DNA from: Bradyrhizobium manausense
GTDB lineage: Bacteria > Pseudomonadota > Alphaproteobacteria > Rhizobiales > Xanthobacteraceae
Direction: 5' to 3'
DNA: 64,000 nt
Assembly: GCF_018129685.1 (NCBI RefSeq)
Contig: NZ_JAFCLG010000012.1
Coordinates: 90,542-154,541 of the forward strand
How positions within the stretch are numbered: the first letter of the stretch is position 1; each line of letters starts with the position of its first letter. This document shows positions 1 through 8,756 of the stretch, in pieces. The notes under the pieces are model-generated. The model had not been told where the DNA came from, made no database searches, and saw only the letters and a list, made by a program, of their open reading frames with translations. A program made the translations under genes and the position numbers.

Positions 1-1
1 C

Positions 2-598
2 GAACCCTCCAAGGGCCATGGCCTCAAGCACGATCCCTTCAACGCCATCATCGCGCCGCGGCCGATCGGCTGGATCTCCTCTCGGGACACCAGGGGCCAC
101 GTCAACCTCGCGCCCTACAGTTTCTTCAACGCGTTCTGCTATGTGCCGCCGATCATCGGCTTCTCCTCCACGAACTGGAAGGATTCGGTCGAGAACATCC
201 AGCAGACCGGCGAGTTCGTCTGGAATCTCGCCACCATGGATCTCGCCAGGCAAATGAACGCGACCGCCGCGCATGTTGCGCCCGAGGTCGACGAGTTCGA
301 GATCGCCGGTCTCACCGCCGTGCCGGGCAAGCTCGTCAACGTGCCGCGCGTCGGTGAGAGCCCGGTTGCCTTCGAGTGCAAGGTGTCCGACATCGTCCGC
401 CTCAAGGGCGCCAATGGAAAGGAGGCGGATGCCTGGCTGACGCTCGGCGAGGTCGTCGCCGTCCACATCGACAAGGCCATGATCAAGGACGGGGTCTACC
501 AGACCGCCGCCGCCCGCCCGATCGTCCGCGCCGGCCGCCGCGGCGACTATTTCGAGATCAAGCCGGAAAACATGTTCGAGATGGTCCGGCCGGACTGA
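2..598 (+). CDS. Flavin reductase family protein (5' end outside window)
   Basis: The reading frame is open from base 2, so the true start lies upstream; about 198 codons are visible, ending in TGA at 596-598. The peptide has the split-barrel flavin reductase (DIM6/NTAB-like) pattern: an APRPIGWISS strand near the visible start followed by VNLAPYSFFNAFCYVPPII, the region that binds FMN in this family. Such proteins bind FMN noncovalently and either reduce flavin for a partner oxygenase or act as small oxidoreductases; the partner cannot be read from this fragment. It is separated from the beta-oxidation operon by a 271-bp gap holding a palindromic repeat, so it is probably not cotranscribed with it. 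Confident on family, not on substrate. Confidence 0.85.
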   Translation, partial: EPSKGHGLKHDPFNAIIAPRPIGWISSRDTRGHVNLAPYSFFNAFCYVPPIIGFSSTNWKDSVENIQQTGEFVWNLATMDLARQMNATAAHVAPEVDEFEIAGLTAVPGKLVNVPRVGESPVAFECKVSDIVRLKGANGKEADAWLTLGEVVAVHIDKAMIKDGVYQTAAARPIVRAGRRGDYFEIKPENMFEMVRPD

Positions 599-621
599 TC
601 TGAGCTACCTATCTCTCTACA

Positions 622-721
622 CGTCATTCCGGGGCGCGCCGTTAGGCGCGAGCCCGGAATCCATGCTCCCGATATTGGTTATGGATTCCGGTCGACGCTT
701 GCGCGTCGCCCCGGAATGACG
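622..721. repeat. Palindromic intergenic element, family A copy 1
   Basis: A 100-bp element bounded by perfect 15-bp inverted arms (CGTCATTCCGGGGCG at 622-636 and its complement at 707-721). Inside, a second pair (CCCGGAATCCAT and ATGGATTCCGG) lets the element fold as two back-to-back hairpins. Related copies occur at 7368-7442 and 30209-30312. It resembles REP/BIME-type dispersed intergenic repeats. Nothing else was seen in the 599-869 gap. Confidence 0.85.
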
Positions 722-869
722 GCGCGGCATTCGGCCGTTTTCCCCTTCCGGAACTGCCACCACGCCCCGGCCGTTATGGCTACCGGGCGGCCGCCGGCCG
801 CGTCAACGTCGCACGCGAGATGTTCCCGCCCGCCACTTTCCGCTAAACTGCCTGTCACCGCGCCGTTGC

Positions 870-3149
870 ATGAGGTCCGCCATGAGCTTCCGCCGCGACA
901 CCATTACCAAGCCGATCTTCTCCTGGGCGCGCGGTGTGCTGCCGGCAATGTCCGACACCGAGCGCGAGGCGCTGGAGGCGGGTGACGTCTGGTGGGACGC
1001 CGATCTCTTTACCGGCAATCCTGATTGGTCGAAGCTCCTGAAGATCGCTCCGGCGACGCTGACCAGCGAGGAGCAGGCTTTCGTCAACGGTCCCGTCGAC
1101 GAGCTCTGCACCATGCTCGACGAGTGGAAGATCTTTTGGGAATGGCGCGACCTGCCGCCGGAGGCCTGGGCCTTCATCAAGCGCGAGAAATTCTTCGGCA
1201 TGATCATCCCGAAGCAATTTGGCGGTCTCGGCTTTTCGCCCTATGCGCATTCGGAAGTGGTTCGGAAAATCTCGACCCGCTCGATTGCGGCCGCCGTCAC
1301 CGTGATGGTGCCGAACTCGCTCGGGCCCGGCGAGCTGCTGATGCGCTTCGGAACCAAAGAGCAGCAGGAGCGCTGGCTGCCGCGGCTTGCCGAGGGTCGC
1401 GACATTCCCTGCTTCGGCCTCACCAGCCCGGAGGCAGGCTCCGACGCCGCCTCGATGGTCGATACCGGCATCATCTGCAAGGGCGTGTTCGAGGGCCGTG
1501 AGGTCACAGGCCTCAGGCTCAACTGGCACAAGCGCTACATCACGCTTGGCCCTGTCGCGACCCTGCTGGGTCTCGCCTTCAAGGCCTACGATCCCGATCA
1601 TCTCGTCGGCGATCGGGACGAGCTCGGCATCACGGTCGCGCTGATCCCGACCCATCTGCCCGGCGTTGAAATCGGCCGCCGCCATCTGCCGTCGATGCAG
1701 GTGTTCCAGAACGGCCCGAACTGGGGCCGCGACGTCTTCATCCCGCTCGACTACGTCATTGGCGGCAAGGAACGCCTCGGGCAAGGCTGGAAGATGCTGA
1801 TGACGGCGCTCGCTGCCGGCCGCGGCATCTCGCTGCCGTCGCTGTCGGCCGCAGGCGCTGCCTATGCGGCGCGCACCACCGGCGCCTATGCCCGCATCCG
1901 CGAGCAGTTCGGCATCTCCATCGCGAGATTCGAGGGTGTCGAGGAGCCGCTCGCGCGCATCGTCGCCACCGCCTATCAGCTCGATGCGGCGCGGCGGCTG
2001 ACCTGTGCGGCGTTGAACGCCGGCGTCCATCCCGCGGTGATCTCCGGCATCATGAAGCTGCACGCGACCGAGCGGATGCGCGTCGCGGTCGACGATGCCA
2101 TGGACATTCATGGCGGGAAGGCGGTGATCGACGGCCCGCAAAACTATATCGGCAATCTCCATCGCGCCGTGCCTGTCGGCATCACGGTCGAAGGCGCCAA
2201 TATCCTGACCCGCAATCTCATCGTGTTCGGGCAGGGTGCGATCCGCGCCCATCCCTATCTGCTGGACGAGATGAATGCGCTGGCCGACGCCGATCGCGAG
2301 CGCGGGCTCACCGCATTCGACAAGGCGTTCTGGAAGCATGTCGGCCACAGTTTTCTGACGCTGTTGCGCGCCTTCGGCCGGAGCTGGACGTTCGGTGCCT
2401 TCGCGCTGGCGCCTGATGCGGGCGATGCGACGCCGTTCTATCGCCAGCTTTCGCGCTATTCGGCGGCGTTCGCGCTCTGCGCCGATATGGCGCTGCTGAC
2501 GCTCGGCGGCGCGCTCAAGCGCAAGGAGATGCTGTCGGCCCGGTTCGGCGACATCCTCTCCGAACTGTACTTGCTCTCGGCCGCGCTAAAACGCTGGCAG
2601 GACGAGGGCCGGCAGAGAGAGGATTTTGCCGCGTTGGAATGGTGCATGGCGACGGGCTTCAGAACCATCGAGAACAGGCTCGCCGAAATCCTTGCCAATT
2701 TGCCGAACCGCTTCGTCGCCTTGATCCTCAAGCTGGTGGTCCAGCCCTTCGGCGCCCGAGTGCTGGGGCCATCCGACCGCGTGGTGCATCAATGCGCAAG
2801 CCTCGTGCTGGAGCCTTCAGCCGCGCGCGAGCGCCTAACGCCGGATCTCGCTCATGTCGACGACGACAGCGGCTTTGCCAGGCTGGAGCGCGCGTTCAAG
2901 CTGGTGACGGGCACTGACCCGATCGCCAAGCGGATGCGCGCCGCGCAGATCCGCGACTGGAAGGAGGCGGTGACCAGGGGCGTGATCACACAGGCCGAGG
3001 GTGAGCAGCTCGCTTTGGCTCACGAAGCCGTCACAAAAGTCATCGAGGTCGATGATTTCGCGCCGGAGGCGCTGTCGCCGATTTACAAGAAAAGCGGCGA
3101 CGTGCATCAGTTCTTCCAGGAACTCGGTGAGCAGAGGGCGGCGAGCTGA
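870..3149 (+). CDS. fadE: FadE-type acyl-CoA dehydrogenase
   Basis: Catalyses the first, FAD-dependent step of fatty acid beta-oxidation (acyl-CoA to trans-2-enoyl-CoA). The 759-aa length fits the long FadE class (E. coli FadE is 814 aa) rather than ~380-aa dehydrogenases. GLTSPEAGSDAASM begins at residue 183, followed by DIHGGKAVIDGPQNY and a segment ending ITVEGANILTRNLIVFGQG, all FadE hallmarks; the last ~280 residues correspond to the FadE-specific C-terminal extension (DUF1974). ATG at 870 and 882 are both possible; the second gives MSFRRD. It opens a four-gene operon: its TGA overlaps the next ATG by one base. The electron acceptor (probably an ETF-type or quinone route) is not encoded nearby. 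Confidence 0.93.
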   Translation: MRSAMSFRRDTITKPIFSWARGVLPAMSDTEREALEAGDVWWDADLFTGNPDWSKLLKIAPATLTSEEQAFVNGPVDELCTMLDEWKIFWEWRDLPPEAWAFIKREKFFGMIIPKQFGGLGFSPYAHSEVVRKISTRSIAAAVTVMVPNSLGPGELLMRFGTKEQQERWLPRLAEGRDIPCFGLTSPEAGSDAASMVDTGIICKGVFEGREVTGLRLNWHKRYITLGPVATLLGLAFKAYDPDHLVGDRDELGITVALIPTHLPGVEIGRRHLPSMQVFQNGPNWGRDVFIPLDYVIGGKERLGQGWKMLMTALAAGRGISLPSLSAAGAAYAARTTGAYARIREQFGISIARFEGVEEPLARIVATAYQLDAARRLTCAALNAGVHPAVISGIMKLHATERMRVAVDDAMDIHGGKAVIDGPQNYIGNLHRAVPVGITVEGANILTRNLIVFGQGAIRAHPYLLDEMNALADADRERGLTAFDKAFWKHVGHSFLTLLRAFGRSWTFGAFALAPDAGDATPFYRQLSRYSAAFALCADMALLTLGGALKRKEMLSARFGDILSELYLLSAALKRWQDEGRQREDFAALEWCMATGFRTIENRLAEILANLPNRFVALILKLVVQPFGARVLGPSDRVVHQCASLVLEPSAARERLTPDLAHVDDDSGFARLERAFKLVTGTDPIAKRMRAAQIRDWKEAVTRGVITQAEGEQLALAHEAVTKVIEVDDFAPEALSPIYKKSGDVHQFFQELGEQRAAS

Positions 3150-4432
3150 TGGCACGACCGGTATTCATCGTCGACGGCAGCCGGACGCCGTTCCTGAAGG
3201 CGCGCTCCGGGCCGGGCCCATTCACGCCTGTCGATCTCGCCGTGCAATGTGGCCGGCCGCTGCTGGCGCGCCAACCGTTTTCACCTGATGATTTCGACCA
3301 GGTCATTCTCGGCTGCGTCAACGTCATCGCCGACGAGATGAATCCGGCGCGTGTTGCTGCGCTCCGGCTCGGCATGGGCGAGGACATGGTCGCTTTCACG
3401 GTGCAGATCAACTGCGGGTCCGGCATGCAGTCGATCGACACCGCCTACCGCTACATCCGCGAAGGCCACGCCGACATGATCCTTGCTGGCGGCACTGAAG
3501 CACTCAGCCACGCCCCGCTGGTCTGGCCGAATTCCGGCGTGCGCTGGTTTGCGGGCCTTGCCACGGCCAAGGGCGTGGCCGCCAAGCTCGCTGCCGCCTT
3601 CAGACTGCGGCCGCGCGATCTCAAGCCGATCATCGGCCTCGAGCGCGGGCTGACCGATCCCATCACCGAATTGAACATGGGCCAGACCGCCGAGGTCGTC
3701 GGCCATCTCTTCGGCATCACGCGGGCGCAGTCCGATGCCTATGCGGCCGAGAGCCATCGCCGCCTCGCGCATGCGCAAGCCGAGGGCTTTCTGAAAGGCG
3801 AAGTCGAGACTGCCTTCTCCCGCGACGGGAAATTCTTCGACCATGACGACGGCGTGCGCCCGGACTCCACCGCCGAGACGCTGGCAAAGCTCAGGCCTGT
3901 GTTCGAGCGCCCCTGGGGCCAGGTCACCGCGGGCAATTCCTCGCAAATCACCGACGGTGCCTCCTGGGTGATTCTCGCCTCCGACGCGGCGGTGGCGAAG
4001 TACAAGCTGACGCCGAAGGCGGCGATCGTCGACAGCAACTGGGCGGCGCTGGATCCCAGCATCATGGGGCTCGGCCCCGTGATGTCGGCGACGCCGCTCC
4101 TGACCCGTAACAGCCTGACCCTCCAGGACGTCGAGACCTGGGAGTTGAACGAGGCCTTTGCAACCCAGGTGCTCGGCTGCCTCGCCGCCTGGAACGACGA
4201 AACATTCTGCCGCGAGATTCTCAAACTCGATGGCGCGGCCGGCGAGATTGACCGCGCAAAACTCAACGTCGATGGCGGTGCCATCTCGCTCGGCCATCCC
4301 GTCGGCACCTCGGGCAACCGTATCGTGCTGCATCTCGTCAACGCGATGAAGCGGCTCGGCACGCGGCGCGGCATTGCCACCGAATGCATCGGTGGCGGGC
4401 TCGGCGGTGCCATGCTGATCGAGGCGGTGTGA
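3149..4432 (+). CDS. Acetyl-CoA C-acyltransferase (beta-oxidation thiolase)
   Basis: Thiolase of 427 aa, expected to cleave 3-ketoacyl-CoA to acetyl-CoA and a shortened acyl-CoA. The nucleophile is Cys89 in NCGSGMQSID; the catalytic His383 lies in GHPVGTSG and the second acid/base Cys413 in CIGGGLGGAM, so all catalytic groups are intact. Position between fadE and a FadJ-like gene, with overlapping or nearly overlapping junctions, points to FadA/FadI function rather than biosynthetic thiolase. The ATG overlaps the fadE stop (TGATG), implying translational coupling. Chain-length preference cannot be read from the sequence. Confidence 0.93.
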   Translation: MARPVFIVDGSRTPFLKARSGPGPFTPVDLAVQCGRPLLARQPFSPDDFDQVILGCVNVIADEMNPARVAALRLGMGEDMVAFTVQINCGSGMQSIDTAYRYIREGHADMILAGGTEALSHAPLVWPNSGVRWFAGLATAKGVAAKLAAAFRLRPRDLKPIIGLERGLTDPITELNMGQTAEVVGHLFGITRAQSDAYAAESHRRLAHAQAEGFLKGEVETAFSRDGKFFDHDDGVRPDSTAETLAKLRPVFERPWGQVTAGNSSQITDGASWVILASDAAVAKYKLTPKAAIVDSNWAALDPSIMGLGPVMSATPLLTRNSLTLQDVETWELNEAFATQVLGCLAAWNDETFCREILKLDGAAGEIDRAKLNVDGGAISLGHPVGTSGNRIVLHLVNAMKRLGTRRGIATECIGGGLGGAMLIEAV

Positions 4433-4434
4433 CC

Positions 4435-6531
4435 ATGGATTCCAGGATCATGACTGCGCTCGGCGATCGCGTGCTGACGCTCGGGCCTTCGCCCGCATCG
4501 GATGGTCCCTACAAGAACTTCAAGCTGACGCGCGATGCCGACGGCGTCGCCTGGCTGCTGTTCGACCGTGCCGGCGCCAGCGCCAACACGCTATCCTCCG
4601 ACGTGATGGAGGAGTTCGACGCCGCGCTCGCTGCGATCGAGACGGAGCGCCCGGCCGGCCTCGTCATCCGCTCGGCAAAATCGTCCGGCTTCATCGCCGG
4701 CGCAGACGTCAACGAGTTTCGCGGCGCCGCCGATCCCGCGGTGGTGGAGACGCGCATCCGCGCCGCGCATGCGGTGGTCGATCATCTGGAAGCGTTGAAG
4801 CTGCCGACGGTCGCTGTGATCCACGGCTTCTGCCTCGGCGGCGGGCTCGAGGTTGCGCTGGCCTGCCAGTCGCGCATCGCCATCGATGGCGCGCGCTTTG
4901 GCTTCCCGGAGGTGATGTTGGGCCTGCACCCCGGGCTCGGTGGCACGGCGCGCTTCACCGCGCTGGTCAATCCGACCCAGTCGATGGCAATGATGCTGAC
5001 CGGCCGCACCATCGATGCGCGCCGCGCCAAAGCGCTCGGCCTCGTCGACACCGTGACGCAGGAGCGCCATGTCCGTCATGCCGTGAAGGATGTTCTGTTC
5101 GGCCGCCTCAAGCGGGCCAAGCCTGGCCTGCTCACCCGTGCGGCCAATCTCGGCCCGATACGTGGACTGCTTGCCAAGCGCATGCGCAGCGAGGCGGCGA
5201 AGGCCGCTCCCCGCGAGCATTATCCCGCGCCTTATGCGCTGATCGACCTCTGGGAAACGCATGGCGGCAGCAAGTCAGCGATGCTGAAGGCCGAGCAGAC
5301 ATCGTTTGCCAAATTGATGGTGACGCCGACCGCGCAAAATCTGATCCGTGTGTTCTTCCTGCGTGAGCAGATGAAGAAGGCGGCCGGCAGCGGCAACCGC
5401 ATCAAGCATGTCCACGTCATCGGCGCAGGCGCCATGGGCGGCGACATCGCGGCTTGGGTGGCAGGCCAGGGGCTGCGCGTCTCGCTCGCCGACATGAAGG
5501 CCGGGCCGATCGCCGGCGCGGTGAAGCGCGCGGCCGAGCTTTACGGCAAGATCATCCGCAAGCCGACCGAGGTGCGCGACGCGCTGGATCGGCTGATCCC
5601 TGATATGGACGGCGAGGGCGTCCGCAACGCCGATCTCATCATCGAGGCCGTGCCGGAGAAGCTCGAGCTCAAGCAGAAGGTCTATGCCGGCCTCGAGCCG
5701 AAGATGAAGCAGGGTGCGATCCTCGCGACCAACACCTCGAGCATTCCGCTCCAGGACCTCCGCGCCACGCTGGCGCGACCGGAGCGTTTGGTCGGCCTGC
5801 ACTTCTTCAACCCGGTGTCGCGGCTGCAACTGGTCGAGGTGATCAGCCATGACGGCAACGATGGGCAGGTGCTGAAGGAGGCGCTCGCCTTCGTCGGCGC
5901 GATCGATCGCCTGCCGCTGCCCGTGAAGAGCTCGCCCGGCTTCCTCGTCAACCGCGCGCTGACACCCTATATGCTGGAAGCGATGGTGATGCTGGACGAG
6001 AAGACCGACCAGCGCCTGATCGACGCCGCGGCCGAGCAGTTTGGCATGCCGATGGGGCCGATCGAGCTCGCCGACCAGGTCGGCCTTGATATCTGCCTTG
6101 ACGTCGGCGACATGCTGCGCGGCAAATTCGGCGATCTGTTGCCGCCGACGCCGGCCTGGCTCCGCGAGAAGGTCGCCAAGGGTGAACTGGGTCGCAAGAC
6201 CGGCAAGGGATTTTACACCTGGAAGGACGGCAAGGCCGAGAAGGCGCCATTGCCCGAGACCGGCCCACGCGTGACCGATCAGATGATCGACCGACTGGTG
6301 CTGCCGATGTCCAATGTCTGTGTCGCGGCCCTTCGCGAAGGCATTGTCGAGGATCCCGATGCGGTGGACGGCGCCATGATCTTCGGCACCGGCTACGCGC
6401 CGTTCCGCGGCGGCCCCCTCAACTATGCGCGTGCGCGCGGCGTGGAGAATGTCGTATCGACCATGCGAGCACTGGCCGAGCGATTCGGTGGGCGTTTCGC
6501 GCCCGATCCGGGCTGGGACGACTTCAAGTGA
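4435..6531 (+). CDS. fadJ: Bifunctional enoyl-CoA hydratase / 3-hydroxyacyl-CoA dehydrogenase
   Basis: Multifunctional beta-oxidation protein of 698 aa carrying the hydratase and NAD-dependent dehydrogenase steps. The N-terminal crotonase domain (about residues 25-210) has IAGADVNEF and FCLGGGLEVALAC, which form the oxyanion hole and CoA pocket. A Rossmann NAD site, VIGAGAMGGDIAAW, begins near residue 327, followed by HFFNPVSRLQLVEV and two 3-hydroxyacyl-CoA dehydrogenase C-terminal regions. ATG at 4435, two bases after the thiolase stop, is preferred; an in-frame ATG at 4384 would overlap the thiolase by 49 bases. Architecture matches FadJ/FadB alpha subunits, with the upstream thiolase as the likely beta partner. 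Confidence 0.92.
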   Translation: MDSRIMTALGDRVLTLGPSPASDGPYKNFKLTRDADGVAWLLFDRAGASANTLSSDVMEEFDAALAAIETERPAGLVIRSAKSSGFIAGADVNEFRGAADPAVVETRIRAAHAVVDHLEALKLPTVAVIHGFCLGGGLEVALACQSRIAIDGARFGFPEVMLGLHPGLGGTARFTALVNPTQSMAMMLTGRTIDARRAKALGLVDTVTQERHVRHAVKDVLFGRLKRAKPGLLTRAANLGPIRGLLAKRMRSEAAKAAPREHYPAPYALIDLWETHGGSKSAMLKAEQTSFAKLMVTPTAQNLIRVFFLREQMKKAAGSGNRIKHVHVIGAGAMGGDIAAWVAGQGLRVSLADMKAGPIAGAVKRAAELYGKIIRKPTEVRDALDRLIPDMDGEGVRNADLIIEAVPEKLELKQKVYAGLEPKMKQGAILATNTSSIPLQDLRATLARPERLVGLHFFNPVSRLQLVEVISHDGNDGQVLKEALAFVGAIDRLPLPVKSSPGFLVNRALTPYMLEAMVMLDEKTDQRLIDAAAEQFGMPMGPIELADQVGLDICLDVGDMLRGKFGDLLPPTPAWLREKVAKGELGRKTGKGFYTWKDGKAEKAPLPETGPRVTDQMIDRLVLPMSNVCVAALREGIVEDPDAVDGAMIFGTGYAPFRGGPLNYARARGVENVVSTMRALAERFGGRFAPDPGWDDFK

Positions 6532-6538
6532 GAAGCGC

Positions 6539-6949
6539 ATGAGCGATCAGGGGACGACTGGGCCGAGCGGCGATCTCTGCATCCGCACGCTGGCGATGCC
6601 CGCCGACACCAATGCCAATGGCGATATCTTCGGCGGCTGGCTGCTCAGCCAGATGGACGTCGGCGGCGGCGTGTTTGCCTCGAAGGTTGCGAAGTCGCGA
6701 ACCGTCACGGTTGCGATCGAGGCGATGAATTTTCGCAAGGCGGTATATGTCGGCGATCTCGTCTCGGTCTACGCCAATCTCGTGCGCGTGGGCCGGACCT
6801 CGATGACAGTCCATCTTGAAGCCTGGGCGCTGCGGCGACGCGAGCAGCAGCCGATCCTCGTGACCGACGGCAATTTCACCTATGTCTCGATCGACGAAAA
6901 CGGTCATCCGCAAGCGATCCAGCGCAACGATCCGCCGATTGCGACGTAG
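6539..6949 (+). CDS. YciA-type acyl-CoA thioesterase
   Basis: A 136-aa hotdog-fold protein. The stretch MPADTNANGDIFGGWLLSQM is the signature of the YciA/acyl-CoA hydrolase subgroup, with the conserved Asn-Gly-Asp and following Gly-Gly; VAIEAMNFRKAV is the second conserved strand. Hydrolyses acyl-CoA to free acid and CoA. It starts 7 bases after the FadJ-like stop and so ends the beta-oxidation operon; a likely role is relieving CoA sequestration by trapped acyl-CoAs. Starting further upstream would run back into the previous gene, so ATG 6539 is chosen. Confidence 0.9.
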   Translation: MSDQGTTGPSGDLCIRTLAMPADTNANGDIFGGWLLSQMDVGGGVFASKVAKSRTVTVAIEAMNFRKAVYVGDLVSVYANLVRVGRTSMTVHLEAWALRRREQQPILVTDGNFTYVSIDENGHPQAIQRNDPPIAT

Positions 6950-7170
6950 TCGCGCGCGGCGCTTCGTCCCATCCCACAAAAACTGCAACACGCTGAAACG
7001 CGGCACGAGTGAGTCAACGCGCCGCGTCTTTGCCAGGAGCGGGTCATAAAACGGATGAGGTCCCGGTGTACTCAGTTGCGCGTTGATTCGGGGTGGAAAC
7101 CGGCTGATTTGCCCTAGGAACATTTGGGCAGACATGCCGTTATTTGCCCGCACTGAGGACTCCACGGGCC

Positions 7171-7362
7171 ATGCCGGACAGCTATATCATCGAAGTGAAT
7201 TCAGAGACTGCGGGCATCGTGGTTCGCGGCCACGGTGGCTACTGTTTCTTCGCCTCGTCTCATCAATTCAATCGCCTCGAAGGCCAGCTCTTCCGCAACG
7301 CCCGCGAAGCCGAGCGCGCTGCGCGCAAGCTGGTGAATGGCGACGTGAAGGAGGCGGCGTAG
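7171..7362 (+). CDS. Small conserved-looking hypothetical protein (63 aa)
   Basis: Short soluble protein starting MPDSYIIEVNSETAGIV. It has no signal peptide or membrane segment; the second half is a basic helix (AREAERAARKLVNGD). Composition and codon use match neighbouring genes and the helix pattern resembles the small alpha-beta layout of DUF4170 proteins, but I cannot assign a family. The ATG at 7171 is chosen over an in-frame ATG at 7144. It stands alone between the fad operon (221-bp gap without visible features) and a family A repeat that begins 5 bp after its stop. Confidence 0.6.
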   Translation: MPDSYIIEVNSETAGIVVRGHGGYCFFASSHQFNRLEGQLFRNAREAERAARKLVNGDVKEAA

Positions 7363-7367
7363 GGTCT

Positions 7368-7442
7368 GTCATTCCGGGGCGCGCGTAGCGCGAGCCCGGA
7401 ATCCATTGCGCGCCCGCGCCGTTCGGCGCGTCCCGGAATGAC
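7368..7442. repeat. Palindromic intergenic element, family A copy 2
   Basis: Shortened copy (75 bp) of the element at 622-721: GTCATTCCGGGGCGCG on the left and CGTCCCGGAATGAC on the right (one mismatch in the arms), with an internal CCCGGAATCCAT. It fills almost the whole space between two convergent genes, a place where such hairpins could serve as a bidirectional terminator. Confidence 0.8.
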
Positions 7443-7450
7443 GTCATCGA

Positions 7451-7843
7451 TCACAATTTCGTCGCCGAGCGCGACAACAGCTTCCACGCCTCGCCCTGCT
7501 TCTGCCAGTTCATCAGGATGTGAAGGCTGTTTTCGACCTTCTTTCCCTCGGTCATCATCTCGGCCATCCAGTGAAAGCGCACGATCGCGGCGGGGCCGAC
7601 GACCTTGATGGTCGGATCCTTGTACTTAATCGAGAGAAATTTCGTCTTGCCGTCGGTGGCGTTGGCGACGAAGGCGGCCTTGTCCTCGAGGAAGCCGTTG
7701 GAATGGCTGTAGCTCAGATCGTCCGCGCACAGCGCGCTGAGCGCCTTCGGATCGGCTGCGATCTGGGCGAGGCGAAATGCCTCGACGTTCCTGGCCACAG
7801 CCTCACTGTCCGTCGTGGCCGCATGATCGCGATTGAGTGTCAT
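7451..7843 (-). CDS. NTF2-like / DUF4440-type protein
   Basis: A 130-aa cone-shaped NTF2-like fold candidate: ADPKALSALCADDLSYSHSNG, then FLSIKYKDPTIKVVGPAAIV and HILMNWQKQGEAWKLLSRSA, the usual order of strands in SnoaL/DUF4440 proteins. No signal peptide. The ATG at 7843 follows a good ribosome binding site (GGGAGGA, 5 bases before the start); an upstream in-frame ATG at 7873 is less likely. Members may bind small molecules or act as minor enzymes; no substrate can be inferred. It is divergent from the HAD phosphatase gene. Confidence 0.75.
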   Translation of the reverse strand: MTLNRDHAATTDSEAVARNVEAFRLAQIAADPKALSALCADDLSYSHSNGFLEDKAAFVANATDGKTKFLSIKYKDPTIKVVGPAAIVRFHWMAEMMTEGKKVENSLHILMNWQKQGEAWKLLSRSATKL

Positions 7844-7992
7844 CGTATCCTCCCGTCTTGATCTTGCGCCCACTGTTGCAGCCGCATCCGATTTTGTCGA
7901 GCATCGCCAGATACGATCCGCTGCATTGCGTCGGCCGGCGCGAATTGATACGTCTCGCGCATCATTGCGCGGCGCGCGAGAGGAAACACGGA

Positions 7993-8667
7993 ATGATGCA
8001 GGGACTGGGCAAGGCGTTGCTGTTCGACATCGACGGTACGCTCGCCAACACCGACCCGCTGCACCTGAAGGCGTTCAACCAGGTGCTCGGTCCTCGCGGC
8101 CATACATTCGACCACGCGCGCTTTTCCAGAGAGTTGCAGGGCTTCGCCAATGTCTCAATCGGCGAACGCTTTCTGCCTGACGAGACCCTGGAGCGGCGCG
8201 CCGAAATTCTCGGTGAAAAGGAACAGGTGTTCCGGACCTTGGTCGCGGGGCAGATCGAACCGCTGCCGGGCCTGATGGCGCTGCTCGATCGCGCGGACGC
8301 CGCGGGCGTTCCCATGGTCGCGGTCACCAATGCGCCGCGTCTCAACGCCGAGTTGCTGCTGTCCGGCCTCGGCATCGCGCATCGCTTCAAGACGCTCGTG
8401 ATCGGCGACGAACTGCCGCACGGCAAGCCGCACCCGCTGCCTTATCTGGAGGGGCTGCGCTTCGTCGGCGCCAGTGCGGCCGCCTCGGTCGCGTTCGAGG
8501 ATTCCCGCTCCGGCGTGCAGTCGGCCACGGCCGCCGGTATCCCGACCATCGGCATCCGGACCAGCCTTGGCGATGCCGACCTTGTCGGCGCGGGCGCGGT
8601 CGCTTCGGCGAGCGCCTTCGACGATCCCGCGCTGCTTTCACGCCTTGCGCGCGCAATGGCCTGGTGA
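7993..8667 (+). CDS. HAD-family phosphatase (beta-phosphoglucomutase-like subfamily)
   Basis: All four HAD motifs are present in 224 aa: motif I FDIDGTLANTD (nucleophile Asp12 and Asp14), motif II VAVTNAPR, motif III Lys in HGKPHPLPY, and motif IV VAFEDSRSGVQSA. The alpha-helical cap between motifs I and II marks a subclass IA enzyme such as phosphoglycolate phosphatase, beta-phosphoglucomutase or glycerol-3-phosphatase. Its place just before glpR makes a polyol- or glycerol-phosphate substrate plausible, but this is inference from context. Start could be ATG 7993 or 7996. Confidence 0.85.
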   Translation: MMQGLGKALLFDIDGTLANTDPLHLKAFNQVLGPRGHTFDHARFSRELQGFANVSIGERFLPDETLERRAEILGEKEQVFRTLVAGQIEPLPGLMALLDRADAAGVPMVAVTNAPRLNAELLLSGLGIAHRFKTLVIGDELPHGKPHPLPYLEGLRFVGASAAASVAFEDSRSGVQSATAAGIPTIGIRTSLGDADLVGAGAVASASAFDDPALLSRLARAMAW

Positions 8668-8756
8668 GGCCTCGTCTATGAACCGTGATCGGGGTGCGCA
8701 TTGACCGCGCGGCCGAGAAGCCGCACCATGCATCATTCTGATTTGAGGCCATTGCC

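Noticed and set aside
855..2348. A 497-codon minus-strand frame opposite fadE
   Set aside because: Low-complexity translation with no recognisable motif, explained by the codon bias of fadE.
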